From assembly GCA_027310305.1 (NCBI GenBank), contig DAIDBD010000082.1:1-50809 (forward strand): DNA of 50,809 nt, written 5' to 3'. The translations under genes and the position numbers were made by a program. The stretch comes from Herminiimonas sp. (lineage in GTDB: Bacteria > Pseudomonadota > Gammaproteobacteria > Burkholderiales > Burkholderiaceae_D). Positions 17,272 through 27,097 of this stretch are shown one piece after another. The notes under the pieces were generated by a model, which saw only the letters and a program-made list of their open reading frames with translations, made no database searches and was not told the origin of the DNA. Position 1 is the first letter of the stretch. Each line of letters opens with the position of its first letter.

Positions 17272-19722
17272 ATGAATGCAACTGCGACTGCCGAATCGGC
17301 TTCACAATTCTGGAGCGAAGAACCGGCAAACCGGCCTGATCGGGTGCGCATCCGCGCCCGCATCGGCGGCCTGCATTGCTCGCTGTGCACCGGCACTATC
17401 GAAAAGGCACTCGGCAAGCAGCCGGGTGTCGACAAGGTGGCGGTCAGCCTGACGCATGAACAGGCGCTGATCGAATACGATCCGCGCATCGCCCGTCCCG
17501 ACGCCTTGCTGCAGACGCTCAAGGACATCGGCTACACGATTTCCGATCCGCGCAAGATGCGCCCGTTCGATGAAGAGGAAGCGGCGCTGGTGCGCGAAGG
17601 CCGCCGGTTTTTCACGGCCGTCGCCAGCAGCCTGATCGCGGTTGCGCTGGTGGCGAACCCGATCGGATTTTGGTCGATCGCGCTGTCGGCGCTGATCTTC
17701 GCCAGCCTGGTGCTGTTCGTGTTCGTGGTGCTGCGCAATCGCGGGCTGGGCGTTGCTCTGGGCAGTGCCGCCGGCCTGGGTGCGGTCGGCCTGGCCTTGT
17801 ATTTTTCGAAAAGCCAGCCCTGGCTGCAGCACGCCACGCCGTGGATCACCGGCGCGCTGGCGCTGTTCATGGTGTTCGTGGTCGGCCATCACATCTTTGT
17901 GATGGCAATGCAGGCGCTCAGGCGCGGCATCCTGAACCAGCATGTGCTGCTCGAAATCGGCGCCTTCGCCGGCATTGCCGGCGGCGTGATCGGCCTGGTA
18001 TGGCAGCCCGCCGGCTTTCCGACCGCGTCGTTCTTCGCGGTGTCGGTGATGGTGGCGACCTACCATATCTTTTCCGAATGGCTGTCGTTGATCGTCAAGA
18101 CGCGCAGCTCGCAGGCGGTCAAGAAGCTGCTCGACCTGCAGCCCAACACCGCGCGCGTGGTGCGCGACGAGCGCGAGCAGGATATCCCGATCGAGCAGGT
18201 GCTGCTGGGCGACCTGATCCGCATCCGGCCGGGCGAACGCATTCCGGTGGACGGCGAAGTGGCGAACGGTCATTCCGCCGTCGATGAAGCGATCGTCACC
18301 GGCGAGCCGATTCCGGTTGAAAAAGCCGAGGGTGCCCGCGTGGTCGGCGGTTCGATCAACGGCACCGGCACGCTGCTGGTGCGGGTGACGGCGATCGGCG
18401 AAGAGAGCTTCCTGCAGCAGGTGATCCGCCACGTCGAAGACGCGCGCGCATTGAAGCCGGGATTGCTGCATCTGGTCGACCGCGTGCTGACGGTCTATAC
18501 GCCGACCGTGCTGCTGGTTGCGCTGCTGGCCGTGATCGGCTGGTCGCTCGGCTCCTTCCTGCTTATCGGCCAGGTCGACCTGGTGCGGGCGGTGTTTGCC
18601 GGGCTCAGCGTGCTGGTGATGGGTTATCCGTGCGCGGTCGGCATTTCGGCGCCGCTGTCGATCGTGCGCGGCGCCAGCGAGGCGGCCGAGCGCGGCATCC
18701 TGATGCGCACCGGCGAGGCATTCCAGGGCTACCGTCTAGTCACGCACGTGGTGCTGGACAAGACCGGCACCCTGACCGAAGGCCGGCCGCTGGTGCACGA
18801 GATAATCGCCGTCGATGGCAGCGAAGAGAGGCTGCTGGCGATTGCGGCGGCGGCGGAAAGTTCGTCCGAGCATCCGCTGGCGCAGGCCATCATCAACGCT
18901 GCCTTCGATCGCAACATCGCGCTGCCGGAAGTGGACAGTTTCATGGCCACGCCGGGACGCGGCATCTCGGCCGTGGTCGGCGGCGACCGGGTCCTGGTCG
19001 GCAGTCCCGGCTACCTTGAGCGCGAAGGCATTGCGCTGGCGCCGCTGGCTCCCCGCATCCACGCACTGGAAGAGGCCGGCCGCACCGTCATCGCTGTCGC
19101 CAGAAACGGCCAGGCGGCCGGCTTGGTGGCGCTGGGCGACACGCTGCGCCCGGATGCGGCCAAAACCGTTGCCGCGCTGCGCCAGGCGGGACTGACGACT
19201 ATTCTGCTGACCGGCGACAACGAGCGCGCGGCACGCCGGGTCGCAACGCAGGCGGGTATCGACGATGTCCGTGCCGGCATCCTGCCGGAAGGCAAGGCCG
19301 ATGTGATTCGACGGCTGCAGGCATCCGGCAAGGTGGCGATGGTCGGCGACGGCATCAACGACGCGCCGGCGCTGATGCAGGCCGATGTCGGCATCGCGAT
19401 GGGCAGCGGTACCGACATCGCGATCGAGTCGGCCGACATCATCATCCTCGGCAACCGGCTGGAAGCCATCCTGGTCGCGCGCGACATCAGCCGCCGCGGC
19501 TACCGCAAGATGCTGCAAAACGTGATGCTGGCGTTCAGCTTCAACGGCATCGGCATCCCGATCGCGGCCACCGGGCTGATTTATCCGGTGTGGGCGATGG
19601 CGGCGATGGCTGGCAGCGTGACGGCGATCTTTTTCAACTCGCTATGGGGCAAGCCGTCGCTGTTCTTCGACGCGGTCATGAGCGTCGGGCAGGCGCGAAA
19701 TCCGGTGGTTCCTCAAGCGTGA
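17272..19722 (+). CDS. P1B-type heavy-metal ATPase with YPC motif
   Basis: 816 residues from ATG 17272 (ATG 17266 is an alternative). Order: N-terminal HMA domain (GGLHCSLC), about eight membrane helices, actuator loop (TGEPIP), the metal-site helix with Tyr452-Pro453-Cys454 (MGYPCAVG), phosphorylation site DKTGT, the HP motif of P1B pumps (SEHPL), and [11 protein letters not shown]1B pumps export soft metals by ATP hydrolysis. The usual CPC, SPC or TPC is YPC here, so metal preference cannot be assigned. An HMA chaperone lies in the same operon and a DUF326 protein gene is adjacent. Confidence 0.93.
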   Translation: MNATATAESASQFWSEEPANRPDRVRIRARIGGLHCSLCTGTIEKALGKQPGVDKVAVSLTHEQALIEYDPRIARPDALLQTLKDIGYTISDPRKMRPFDEEEAALVREGRRFFTAVASSLIAVALVANPIGFWSIALSALIFASLVLFVFVVLRNRGLGVALGSAAGLGAVGLALYFSKSQPWLQHATPWITGALALFMVFVVGHHIFVMAMQALRRGILNQHVLLEIGAFAGIAGGVIGLVWQPAGFPTASFFAVSVMVATYHIFSEWLSLIVKTRSSQAVKKLLDLQPNTARVVRDEREQDIPIEQVLLGDLIRIRPGERIPVDGEVANGHSAVDEAIVTGEPIPVEKAEGARVVGGSINGTGTLLVRVTAIGEESFLQQVIRHVEDARALKPGLLHLVDRVLTVYTPTVLLVALLAVIGWSLGSFLLIGQVDLVRAVFAGLSVLVMGYPCAVGISAPLSIVRGASEAAERGILMRTGEAFQGYRLVTHVVLDKTGTLTEGRPLVHEIIAVDGSEERLLAIAAAAESSSEHPLAQAIINAAFDRNIALPEVDSFMATPGRGISAVVGGDRVLVGSPGYLEREGIALAPLAPRIHALEEAGRTVIAVARNGQAAGLVALGDTLRPDAAKTVAALRQAGLTTILLTGDNERAARRVATQAGIDDVRAGILPEGKADVIRRLQASGKVAMVGDGINDAPALMQADVGIAMGSGTDIAIESADIIILGNRLEAILVARDISRRGYRKMLQNVMLAFSFNGIGIPIAATGLIYPVWAMAAMAGSVTAIFFNSLWGKPSLFFDAVMSVGQARNPVVPQA

Positions 19723-19868
19723 ACAACGGTATCGGCGTTGTCGGCAAAGTGGCTGTAATGAAGATAATGATGAGTGCATGACAACGATCATCGACGTACC
19801 TGGTATCGGTACCAAAAAATCGCGAAGCGCCATCAATCGCCAGGCACCCACAATTTTTAAGGATGAGC

Positions 19869-21077
19869 ATGACGGGCAACACAATTGACGCAGCGAGCGC
19901 CGCACGTGATACGCCGCGTAGAGAGCAGTTGCTTCGGATCCTGGCGGGCACGACCTTCCTGATCTTCTTTCAAGCCTACATGGTCGCGCCGCTGCTACCG
20001 CGCCTGGCCGTGATTTTCAACGCTCCGGTCGAAACCGTTGCCTACATGGTCCCGGCCTTTCTGATCGCTTATGGAGTCGCAACACTGTTTTACGGCATTT
20101 TGTCCGACCGGATCGGCCGGCGCACGATCATGATCGCATCGCTGTCGGCGTTCATCCTTCTGACGGCGCTGACAGGCTTTGCTCAATCCGCGCAACAGCT
20201 GACGATCGCGCGACTGGTCACCGGTCTTGGCGCCAGCGGTGTCGTGCCGCTGGGGCTTGCATTGATCGGCGATCTGTTTCCCTACAAGGAACGCGGTCGC
20301 CCCCTCGGCTGGCTGTTCGGTGCAATGGCCGGCGGCATGGCGGTCGGATCCACTGTCGGTGTCATGCTTGAGCCGTTCATCTCGTGGCGAGGCTTGTTTT
20401 TTGCCGTCGCGGCGCTTGCTTTTATCATGCTGTTGAAACTGCTGCCGTATCGCGACCTGTTGACGGGCCCTGGCAGCGGCGCATCGCTGACCTTGGGTAC
20501 CGTGTTCAAAGGCTATCGTGCGCTGTTAGGGTCGGCGCGCGGGCGTCGTACCTATGGCTATGTCTTGCTGAACGCGGTTTTCCATTCGGGTGTGTTCACC
20601 TGGCTTGGGGTCTATTTTTCACGGAAATATGCGCTGGGCGAATTGGGGATCGGTCTGGCATTGCTTGGCTACGGCATTCCCGGTTTTCTGTTGGGGCCGG
20701 TGATTGGCCGGCTTGCCGATCGATATGGCCGCAGCCGGCTGATCCCGCTGGGTTTGATGCTGGCCGGTTCGTGTGCGGCAGCACTATCACTGGATTTGCC
20801 GCTGCTTGCACCCGTACTGCTGGTCACGCTGCTGTCGCTCGGTTACGACCTGACACAGCCGTTATTGGCCGGCATTGTGACCGATCTCGGACCCAATCGC
20901 GGCCAAGCTATGGGGTTAAACGTATTTACCCTGTTTGTCGGCTTTGGTGGCGGCAGCTTGCTGTTTGGCTCGCTGCTCGGCAAGGGCATTGATGTTGCGC
21001 TCAACGTGTTCGGCGCTGTCGCGATCCTGGCAGGCATCCTCGCCGCTTTCCTTTTGCGCTCCGAAATGCACAAGTGA
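19869..21077 (+). CDS. MFS transporter
   Basis: 402 residues, about 12 membrane segments. The loop YGILSDRIGRRTIMIASL is the MFS motif; a second copy (GRLADRYGRSRLIPLG) lies between helices 8 and 9. The start at 19869 is preferred because AAGGA lies at the right spacing; ATG 19863 is too close to it. The gene follows the P-type ATPase by about 145 bases that hold no clear promoter. It is an efflux-type carrier of unknown substrate, perhaps metal or metal-complex given its neighbours. Confidence 0.85.
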   Translation: MTGNTIDAASAARDTPRREQLLRILAGTTFLIFFQAYMVAPLLPRLAVIFNAPVETVAYMVPAFLIAYGVATLFYGILSDRIGRRTIMIASLSAFILLTALTGFAQSAQQLTIARLVTGLGASGVVPLGLALIGDLFPYKERGRPLGWLFGAMAGGMAVGSTVGVMLEPFISWRGLFFAVAALAFIMLLKLLPYRDLLTGPGSGASLTLGTVFKGYRALLGSARGRRTYGYVLLNAVFHSGVFTWLGVYFSRKYALGELGIGLALLGYGIPGFLLGPVIGRLADRYGRSRLIPLGLMLAGSCAAALSLDLPLLAPVLLVTLLSLGYDLTQPLLAGIVTDLGPNRGQAMGLNVFTLFVGFGGGSLLFGSLLGKGIDVALNVFGAVAILAGILAAFLLRSEMHK

Positions 21078-21111
21078 CGTTCTGATACATGGGTCAACGT
21101 ATAGAAAACAC

Positions 21112-21143
21112 TTGACATTGGAGCTTACACCAGAACTTACATT
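21112..21143 (+). promoter_or_regulatory. MerR-type promoter with 20-bp spacer (copy C)
   Basis: TTGACA (21112-21117) and TACATT (21138-21143) are 20 bases apart, as in copies A and B, and the left half begins TTGG in the same way. The right half is less well kept. It should drive the HMA/ABC exporter operon starting at 21189. Confidence 0.75.
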
Positions 21144-21188
21144 GATCAAACGTGCTTCGCTTTGATTGCAACAAAAGGAGTCAATACC

Positions 21189-21425
21189 ATGCTCGATAAA
21201 ATTGAATTCGTCGTTACTGGCGACAGCAAAATGCATTGCGGCGGATGCGAGGGCCGTGTCGATTTCGCGCTGCGGCGCATGCATGGCGTGCAAACGGTGG
21301 CAGCAAATTCTAAAACGCAGCGCATTGTTGTCGGTTTCAACCAGGCTCGGATATCGCTGGAGCAGCTTCGCACCAGACTTGCGGAAATCGGATTCGAGGT
21401 CGAGGAAGTCTCGGTCCAGGGTTGA
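21189..21425 (+). CDS. HMA-domain protein opening the ABC exporter operon
   Basis: 78 residues, one HMA-like domain with a modified motif (KMHCGGCEGRV), followed by RMHGVQTVAANSKTQRIVVGF. AAAGGAG lies upstream of the ATG at 21189. No export signal, so it is cytoplasmic. It is the first gene of an operon with two FtsX-type permeases, an ATPase and a periplasmic protein, which suggests it delivers metal to, or senses metal for, that exporter. Confidence 0.85.
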   Translation: MLDKIEFVVTGDSKMHCGGCEGRVDFALRRMHGVQTVAANSKTQRIVVGFNQARISLEQLRTRLAEIGFEVEEVSVQG

Positions 21426-21464
21426 TCTGATCTTGAATATCTCCGTTAACGCAAAGGAAAACAT

Positions 21465-22667
21465 ATGGCAATGACTGGTGCTGTCCGACGAGGCATCCGC
21501 AATCCGTTTCGCAGCATGACACGCGCGCTGGTGGTTGTGACGCTGCTTGCCCTCGTCATCGGTTTCCTGGTACTGATGGTCGAAGCAACCTTGGCAGGCC
21601 GTGAAAAAATCGCTGCGATGGATAGGCAAGAGCAGACGGTGATCGAACTGCGCGAGGCGGGCGCATTCGGCACCGGTGGCTTCGGCGGCGACAATCCGAT
21701 CGGCGAGGAAGGCTTTACGCTGGCCACGCTGGAAAAAGCACGGCATATTCCGCATGCCGCCCATCTGGTGCGGATCGACGAGTACATTGACAAGCCGGAA
21801 ATGGATGCCTCCAAGGGCAATGCCTACGCGATGATCATTGGCCTGCCTGCCGGTGCGGCACTGCGGGCCATCGGCGAAGTCGACTATGAAAACGCAAAAA
21901 TCGCTGCGGGCCGCAATCTTACCACCGCCGATGCGAATGCCCGGGTGGCGGTGGTCGGCCGGCTTTATGCCAAGCAGCGCCTGGGGATCAACCAGCCGTC
22001 GGACCTGGCCGCCGGGGGGCGTCAGTTTCTTTTCAACGGACAACCGTTCCAGGTAATCGGCATCTATACAACGGCTAACGACTTTGGCGACAACCATGTG
22101 TTCATGCCGCTCAAGGCATTCCGTGAAACCTATCATCCGGGCACCAAGCTTTCCAAGATCTTCGTGACGGTCGATTCCGTGGCCAATGTCGAACAGGTGG
22201 TGCAGGAATTGAAGGCGATCCCGGAAGCCGACGTGGTGACCATACCGGAATCGGTGTCCACTGCGCGCAGTACGCTGGGCAACTTGTCAGTGGCAAGCGG
22301 ATATGCCGCATTGATGCTGTTTGCAATCGGTGCCGTGCTGGTCGTGTTCGTGATGATATTGAGCACCCGTGAACGGGTGCGGGAAATCGGCACGCTGAAA
22401 GCGATCGGCGGCTCCAACCGCGAGATCATCGTGCAGTTTCTGGCCGAAGCGGTCGCCATCAGCGGCCTGGCCGGGCTCGGCGCAACCATCCTTGCCGTGC
22501 CGTTGGCGCATTTCTTGAGCCAGGCGCTGGATCTGCCGATTGCATTCGGTGCTCACGCAGTCTTGCTGATCTTTTCCGGGGCAATCATTTTTGCAGCGCT
22601 CGGCAGCCTCTATCCGGTAATACACGGCGTCCGCCTGAATCCAATTGAAGCCATGCGGAGAGCATAA
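21465..22667 (+). CDS. MacB/FtsX-type ABC transporter permease 1
   Basis: 400 residues. One N-terminal membrane helix (about 20-42), a large periplasmic domain of about 230 residues and three C-terminal helices with the FtsX signature (REIGTLKAIGGSNREI, LNPIEAMR). This is the type VII ABC layout (MacB, LolCE, FtsX), which moves or extracts substrates from the periplasmic side by mechanotransmission. The stop overlaps the next start by one base (TAATG). It pairs with permease 2 as a heterodimer. Confidence 0.9.
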   Translation: MAMTGAVRRGIRNPFRSMTRALVVVTLLALVIGFLVLMVEATLAGREKIAAMDRQEQTVIELREAGAFGTGGFGGDNPIGEEGFTLATLEKARHIPHAAHLVRIDEYIDKPEMDASKGNAYAMIIGLPAGAALRAIGEVDYENAKIAAGRNLTTADANARVAVVGRLYAKQRLGINQPSDLAAGGRQFLFNGQPFQVIGIYTTANDFGDNHVFMPLKAFRETYHPGTKLSKIFVTVDSVANVEQVVQELKAIPEADVVTIPESVSTARSTLGNLSVASGYAALMLFAIGAVLVVFVMILSTRERVREIGTLKAIGGSNREIIVQFLAEAVAISGLAGLGATILAVPLAHFLSQALDLPIAFGAHAVLLIFSGAIIFAALGSLYPVIHGVRLNPIEAMRRA

Positions 22668-23935
22668 TGAAAATGATCTTGTTGGGAGTACGCAATCTGT
22701 TACGTAACAAGGCGCGCCTGTTTTTCGTGGCGGTCCTGATCGGCATTCCATTTTTCCTGCTGCTGGTGATGCAGTCGATCGGCACGGCCGTGCAAGAACA
22801 GACGCAAATACTGAAAAAGAACGTGGACAACACGCTGCAGCTGCATGCGCGCGGCGCGATGGGACACGTCAACATGGTCGGCAATGAAGACCTGTTGCCG
22901 CAGGGTGCCCTGGACCGGATCCGGCGCATCGCGCATGTGGCGAAGGTGGAGCCATATCTGCTGGCAATGACGCCGACCGAGAGCACCAACTTTGCGATGA
23001 TTATCGGCGTGAATCCGGGCGACACGCTGCGGCTGGAATCGCATGGCGAAGCGGGCAATCCGAAAATCATCGCTGGACGCGCGCTGACGGAAGCCGACCG
23101 CGGGCAGAAGGTAGGTCTGATCGGACAACGTTACGCAAAGTTCCTTGGCATCACCGCTGACAACCTGGCGCAGGCCAATGTGACGATCGACCTCAAGCGC
23201 GCGCATCCGGTCATTTTCCCGATCGACCGTCCCGCTGCCACCATCAAGATCGTCGGCATTTATGCAAGCGGTTACGTGTTCGGCGACATGCAACTGTTCA
23301 TCCCGCAGGATACCTTCCGCGACATCTATGGGATTTCCAACGGCGCCATCTCTTGGATTTTCCTGAAAGCCGATTCCGCCGACCACCTGCCGCAGGTCGA
23401 GCGAGAGGTCCGTGCGGCGGTCGGCGACGTGGCCGACGTCATCGCGCCGACCAGCGCCGCCGAGTTCCAGAACACGACGACCAATGGCGTCGTACGCCTG
23501 TCGAAGGGCGGTATCGTCCTGTCCGCGATCTTGATGGTGATCGTCGTATTCTTTGTCATGCTGCTGATCGTCCGTGAGCGATCATGGGAGATCGGCACGT
23601 TCAAGGCACTCGGCGCCTCGAACGGCGGCATCGTGCTCGGTTTTCTGGCAGAGGCAGTCGCGCTCAGTGCAGTCGGTGCACTAATGGGGTTGCTGCTCTT
23701 TAGTGCGTGGGGTGGGCAAGCCGCGCAAAAGATCTTCGGCATTGGTGTTGCACCGTTTCTGCCGGCGCAGTACAAGGATACGCTGCTCAGCACGCTGAGC
23801 CTGGCGCCGGATATCAGCGCAGCTATGCTGGGATTGCTGGCTGGCGTCTGCATCGTCGCTGCGTTTGCCGGCAGTGCATGGAGCATCCTGCAGATCATTA
23901 AACTTTCCCCTTTGGAGGCGATTCGCCATGAATAA
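22667..23935 (+). CDS. MacB/FtsX-type ABC transporter permease 2
   Basis: 422 residues with the same layout as permease 1: an N-terminal helix (about 16-36), a periplasmic domain, and C-terminal helices around SWEIGTFKALGASNGGI and LSPLEAIR. The two permeases share similar periplasmic segments (for example AMIIG... and VVGRLYAK or VGLIGQRYAK), so they probably arose by duplication. The last eight bases overlap the ATPase gene. Confidence 0.9.
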   Translation: MKMILLGVRNLLRNKARLFFVAVLIGIPFFLLLVMQSIGTAVQEQTQILKKNVDNTLQLHARGAMGHVNMVGNEDLLPQGALDRIRRIAHVAKVEPYLLAMTPTESTNFAMIIGVNPGDTLRLESHGEAGNPKIIAGRALTEADRGQKVGLIGQRYAKFLGITADNLAQANVTIDLKRAHPVIFPIDRPAATIKIVGIYASGYVFGDMQLFIPQDTFRDIYGISNGAISWIFLKADSADHLPQVEREVRAAVGDVADVIAPTSAAEFQNTTTNGVVRLSKGGIVLSAILMVIVVFFVMLLIVRERSWEIGTFKALGASNGGIVLGFLAEAVALSAVGALMGLLLFSAWGGQAAQKIFGIGVAPFLPAQYKDTLLSTLSLAPDISAAMLGLLAGVCIVAAFAGSAWSILQIIKLSPLEAIRHE

Positions 23936-24686
23936 AGCTAATGCAGCGGCAAACCAGGGCGCGTTGATTTCGCTCAAGGGCCTTACCAAGATCTATCGAA
24001 AAGGCCAGGATAGCGTCAGAGCACTTGATGGCATCGATCTTTCGTTGGCCGAGAAAGGGATGGTTGCCATTGTCGGCGCGAGCGGAAGCGGCAAATCCTC
24101 GCTACTCCATATTGTTGGTGCAATGGATCATCCCACCGATGGAGAAATCGTGGTGGCTGGTCAAGCGTTACGTACCCTCCCGGAGTCCGGGTTGACCCGC
24201 TTCCGAAGAAAAACCGTTGGCTTTGTATTTCAGAGCTTTAACTTGATTCCGAACCTTTCCGCATTGGAGAACGTCATGCTTCCAATGGAGTTCAATGATG
24301 TACCAGGTGAGGAAAGGCATGCCCGCGCCAAAACATTACTGGAAAAAATTGGACTTGGCGCGCGGCTTCACCATAAACCACGTGAGCTTTCCGGAGGCGA
24401 GCAGCAACGGGTGGCAATTGCTCGGGCACTTGCCAATAACCCGCCTCTGATCATGGCGGACGAGCCAACGGGTAACCTTGATTCCAAGACCGGGCAAATC
24501 ATCTATGAACTGTTGAAAGAAATCGCAAGGGAGCGAACGGTGGTCGTGGTGACCCATGCAGAGGCACTGGCCCAATTGGCTGACCGGGTTGTGCATATCC
24601 GCGATGGCAAGCTGGAGTCAGATAGTCAATCAGCACAAACAGGTAACACGCATTTCGAAACGAGAAGGAACGTGAACCATGTTTAA
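23928..24686 (+). CDS. ABC transporter ATPase (MacB/LolD-like)
   Basis: 252 residues from ATG 23928. Walker A is GASGSGKSS, the signature is [15 protein letters not shown], Walker B is [13 protein letters not shown], and the H-loop histidine is in [10 protein letters not shown]. The TGNLDSKTG sequence is typical of the MacB/LolD/FtsE branch that powers FtsX-type permeases. GC content is lower than in the permease genes. It overlaps permease 2 and the following secreted-protein gene by eight bases each. Confidence 0.95.
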   Translation: MNKANAAANQGALISLKGLTKIYRKGQDSVRALDGIDLSLAEKGMVAIVGASGSGKSSLLHIVGAMDHPTDGEIVVAGQALRTLPESGLTRFRRKTVGFVFQSFNLIPNLSALENVMLPMEFNDVPGEERHARAKTLLEKIGLGARLHHKPRELSGGEQQRVAIARALANNPPLIMADEPTGNLDSKTGQIIYELLKEIARERTVVVVTHAEALAQLADRVVHIRDGKLESDSQSAQTGNTHFETRRNVNHV

Positions 24687-25029
24687 GAAAATTGCACTCA
24701 CCAAAGTGGCACTGGTATTGATGGTATCAACCTATGCGTTGGCGGGATTTGCCCAAGACAAAATAGAAGGCGTCGTGACGAGCACGAAATTGACTATGTG
24801 TAAGTTTGAGCCGGGTGGGTGTGCCGGCAGCCTTAAACTGGATGCTCGCCATGATGGAAAAGTAGAGCAAATGTCAATCAACATACCCCTTGGCACCCAG
24901 ATCAGGAAAGGTAATGAGACCACCTATCTTCCCGCACTGCGTGGAAATATGGTGAGCATTTCCTACAAAGAGGAAAAAGGCGAGAAAATCGCGGCGTCGA
25001 TTGATGTGATTAAGTCGGTAAAACCGTAA
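24679..25029 (+). CDS. Small periplasmic protein of the ABC exporter operon
   Basis: 116 residues with a signal peptide (about 1-25, ALAGFAQ). The mature part is mostly beta-strand-like and has two cysteines (TMCKFEPGGCAG) that could bind metal or form a disulfide. I do not recognise a named family. The 8-base overlap with the ATPase gene ties it to the exporter, perhaps as a periplasmic substrate binder or adaptor. Confidence 0.75.
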   Translation: MFKKIALTKVALVLMVSTYALAGFAQDKIEGVVTSTKLTMCKFEPGGCAGSLKLDARHDGKVEQMSINIPLGTQIRKGNETTYLPALRGNMVSISYKEEKGEKIAASIDVIKSVKP

Positions 25030-25058
25030 ACTGAACGGTTATTTGATCGGAGAGAAAT

Positions 25059-25613
25059 ATGGAACCAAGACCGAATGAGCTACGAATTAGCAGCTTGCAG
25101 CTCGTCTCCGAAAAAGAGAAGCAGAAAAACTCTGTATCCGGGGCGCTGGATAGTTCACACGGCCAGCAGAGTGGATCTTTGCCGAATGATGCCACCTTCA
25201 CGATCGGCAAGCTCGCCAAACTGACGCAAATCAGTGCCGATACTGTGCGCTACTACGAAAAGGAAGGATTGATCAATCCAGCGCAAAAAAGCCACGGAGG
25301 ATATCGGCTCTACACGGGCGATGCAGTGCGGCGCCTGAACTTTATCAAGCATGCTCAGCATTGCGGTCTGTCGCTTTCAGAAATACGGGAGCTTCTCGAA
25401 ATGAAAAGACGGGACGATTCCTGTTGCAGCGATATTCGTACTGTTGCGCTGCATAAAAAACTGCTGCTTGAAAGCAAAATCAAGGCACTTCAGGCCATGT
25501 CAAATGCCTTGAGTAGTTTGATTGAAACTTGTAATGATGATGCAAAACCGCTGGATGAGTGCCCTATCTTATCTGCATTAGAGAGAAACTCGGATCAGGT
25601 TTTCATTAGGTAA
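25059..25613 (+). CDS. MerR-family metal-responsive regulator (Zn/Cd/Pb type)
   Basis: 184 residues. The MerR helix-turn-helix starts near residue 47 (TFTIGKLAKLTQISADTVRYYEKEGLI when read through). Metal-site cysteines match the ZntR/CadR/PbrR group: Cys102 (HCGLSLSEI), Cys122-Cys123 (DSCCSDI), Cys158 and Cys168 (CNDD...DECPIL). The 45-residue N-terminal extension is unusual. A TTG at 25179 would give a normal 145-residue protein and may be the true start. It probably controls the three MerR-type promoters in this block. Confidence 0.9.
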   Translation: MEPRPNELRISSLQLVSEKEKQKNSVSGALDSSHGQQSGSLPNDATFTIGKLAKLTQISADTVRYYEKEGLINPAQKSHGGYRLYTGDAVRRLNFIKHAQHCGLSLSEIRELLEMKRRDDSCCSDIRTVALHKKLLLESKIKALQAMSNALSSLIETCNDDAKPLDECPILSALERNSDQVFIR

Positions 25614-25818
25614 GCCCACCTCGCTTGGGGACTTACGGCGGCTGCAGCAGAGGCGCCATCACAGGATGGCACGGCATCCCTTGCCTGCCAAGTATTATGG
25701 GACTAGAGATGTAAACGGCACCGAATGTCTAAGCAAGTACAAAAAATTTTGCACATAACTCCGGTGTCCGAAAGGTATTTCAGCAGCCTGCTAGAGCAGA
25801 CCATTTGAAAGGTATTTT

Positions 25819-26040
25819 ATGAAGCAAACTGTCGATTTCAACATTAAAGGAATGCGGTGCGATGCCTGCGCGAACCGGTTGCATAATGCGCTGGCCTCGG
25901 TTCCGGGCGTGGAGCAGGTGTCCATCTCGTTTAAGGAAGGGCGTGCCCAAATCGTCTTCGAAACCACCGAAAGACATGTTAATCAACTGGCGGTTGCGAT
26001 ACAGGAAGCTGGATTCGAGGCTCCTTCGGGATGCCCATAA
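25819..26040 (+). CDS. HMA-domain metallochaperone
   Basis: 73 residues, one HMA domain with the GMRCDAC motif and ASVPGVEQVSISFKEGRAQIVFE. Cytoplasmic by lack of a signal. It is the third stand-alone cytoplasmic HMA gene in 10 kb. About 205 bases separate it from the MerR gene, with no promoter I can support. It is the last metal gene before the nested insertion sequences, so what followed it originally is unknown. Confidence 0.88.
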   Translation: MKQTVDFNIKGMRCDACANRLHNALASVPGVEQVSISFKEGRAQIVFETTERHVNQLAVAIQEAGFEAPSGCP

Positions 26041-26243
26041 CATCAAATCAATCGTCCACACTCATGCAGTCTCCCTGCGTGCTGGAGCGATGAAACGACA
26101 ATTTGACCAGGCAATTGGACAGTTCATCCTACGGCCGCCGAGTTCCGCCTGCTTGTGAGGTGGTCCCAGAAATTCGGACAGTAGGATAAGTGATGGCTTT
26201 GCTTCACAATCTCGGCCGGAAGGTCGACTACAGGAGCAACAGC

Positions 26244-26555
26244 ATGACCAAGAGAACAAGACGGAACCACTCAGGCAGTTTCAAGGCGAAAGTGGCCCTG
26301 GCGGCGTTACGCGGCGACAAGACGCTGACCGAGATCGCACAGCACTATGAGGTTCATCCGAACCAGGTGACCGAATGGAAGCGGCAACTGCTGGAGCGCG
26401 CCGCCGACGTGTTTGACGGCGGTTCCAGCGCCGTCAAGGCCGACAGCGAGCCCGACATCAAGACGCTGCATGCCAAGATTGGGCAACTGGCATTGGAGAA
26501 TGATTTTTTAAGCGGCGCGCTCACCAAGGCGGGATTGCTGAGCGCAAGGAAATGA
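26244..26555 (+). CDS. IS3-family transposase OrfA
   Basis: 103 residues from MTKRTRRNHSGSFKAKVALA. The helix-turn-helix (TEIAQHYEVHPNQVTEWKRQL) is followed by a leucine-zipper-like stretch (IKTLHAKIGQLALENDFLSGAL), as in all IS3-family OrfA proteins. A CAGGAG site precedes the ATG. The stop overlaps the orfB start as ATGA; OrfAB is normally made by frameshifting near this point. Confidence 0.92.
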   Translation: MTKRTRRNHSGSFKAKVALAALRGDKTLTEIAQHYEVHPNQVTEWKRQLLERAADVFDGGSSAVKADSEPDIKTLHAKIGQLALENDFLSGALTKAGLLSARK

Positions 26556-27097
26556 TCGATCGCACCCACGATCTGCCGGTGGCCCGACAATGCCAGGTGC
26601 TGTCGCTGGCACGCTCGACGGCCTACTACCGTCCCCGGGAAGCCAGCGAAGCGGACCTGGCGCTGATGCGCCGGATCGACGCACTGCACCTGGAACATCC
26701 GTTTGCCGGCAGCCGCATGCTGCGCGACATGCTCAAGCGGGAAGGCCATCCAATCGGCCGCAAGCATGTGGCCACGCTGATGAAGAAGATGGGCATCGAA
26801 GCGGTGTACAAGAAGCCCAACACGAGTCGCCGCCATCCCGCGCATCCGGTCTATCCATACCTGCTGCGCCATCTGGAGATCAATCGTTCCAACCAGGTGT
26901 TCGCGGCGGACATCACCTACATCCCGATGAAGCGCGGCTTCGTGTACCTGTTCGCGGTGCTGGACTGGGCCAGCCGGCGGGTGCTGTCATGGCGCCTGTC
27001 GAACACGCTGACGACGGATTTCTGCATCGAGGCCGTGCAGGAAGCGATCCACCGCTGCGGCAGGCCGGACATCTTCAACACCGACCAGGGCTGCCAG

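Noticed and set aside
25640-25818. Fourth MerR-type promoter before the HMA gene at 25819
   Set aside because: A TTGCAC box is present, but spacing and operator sequence do not match the other three.
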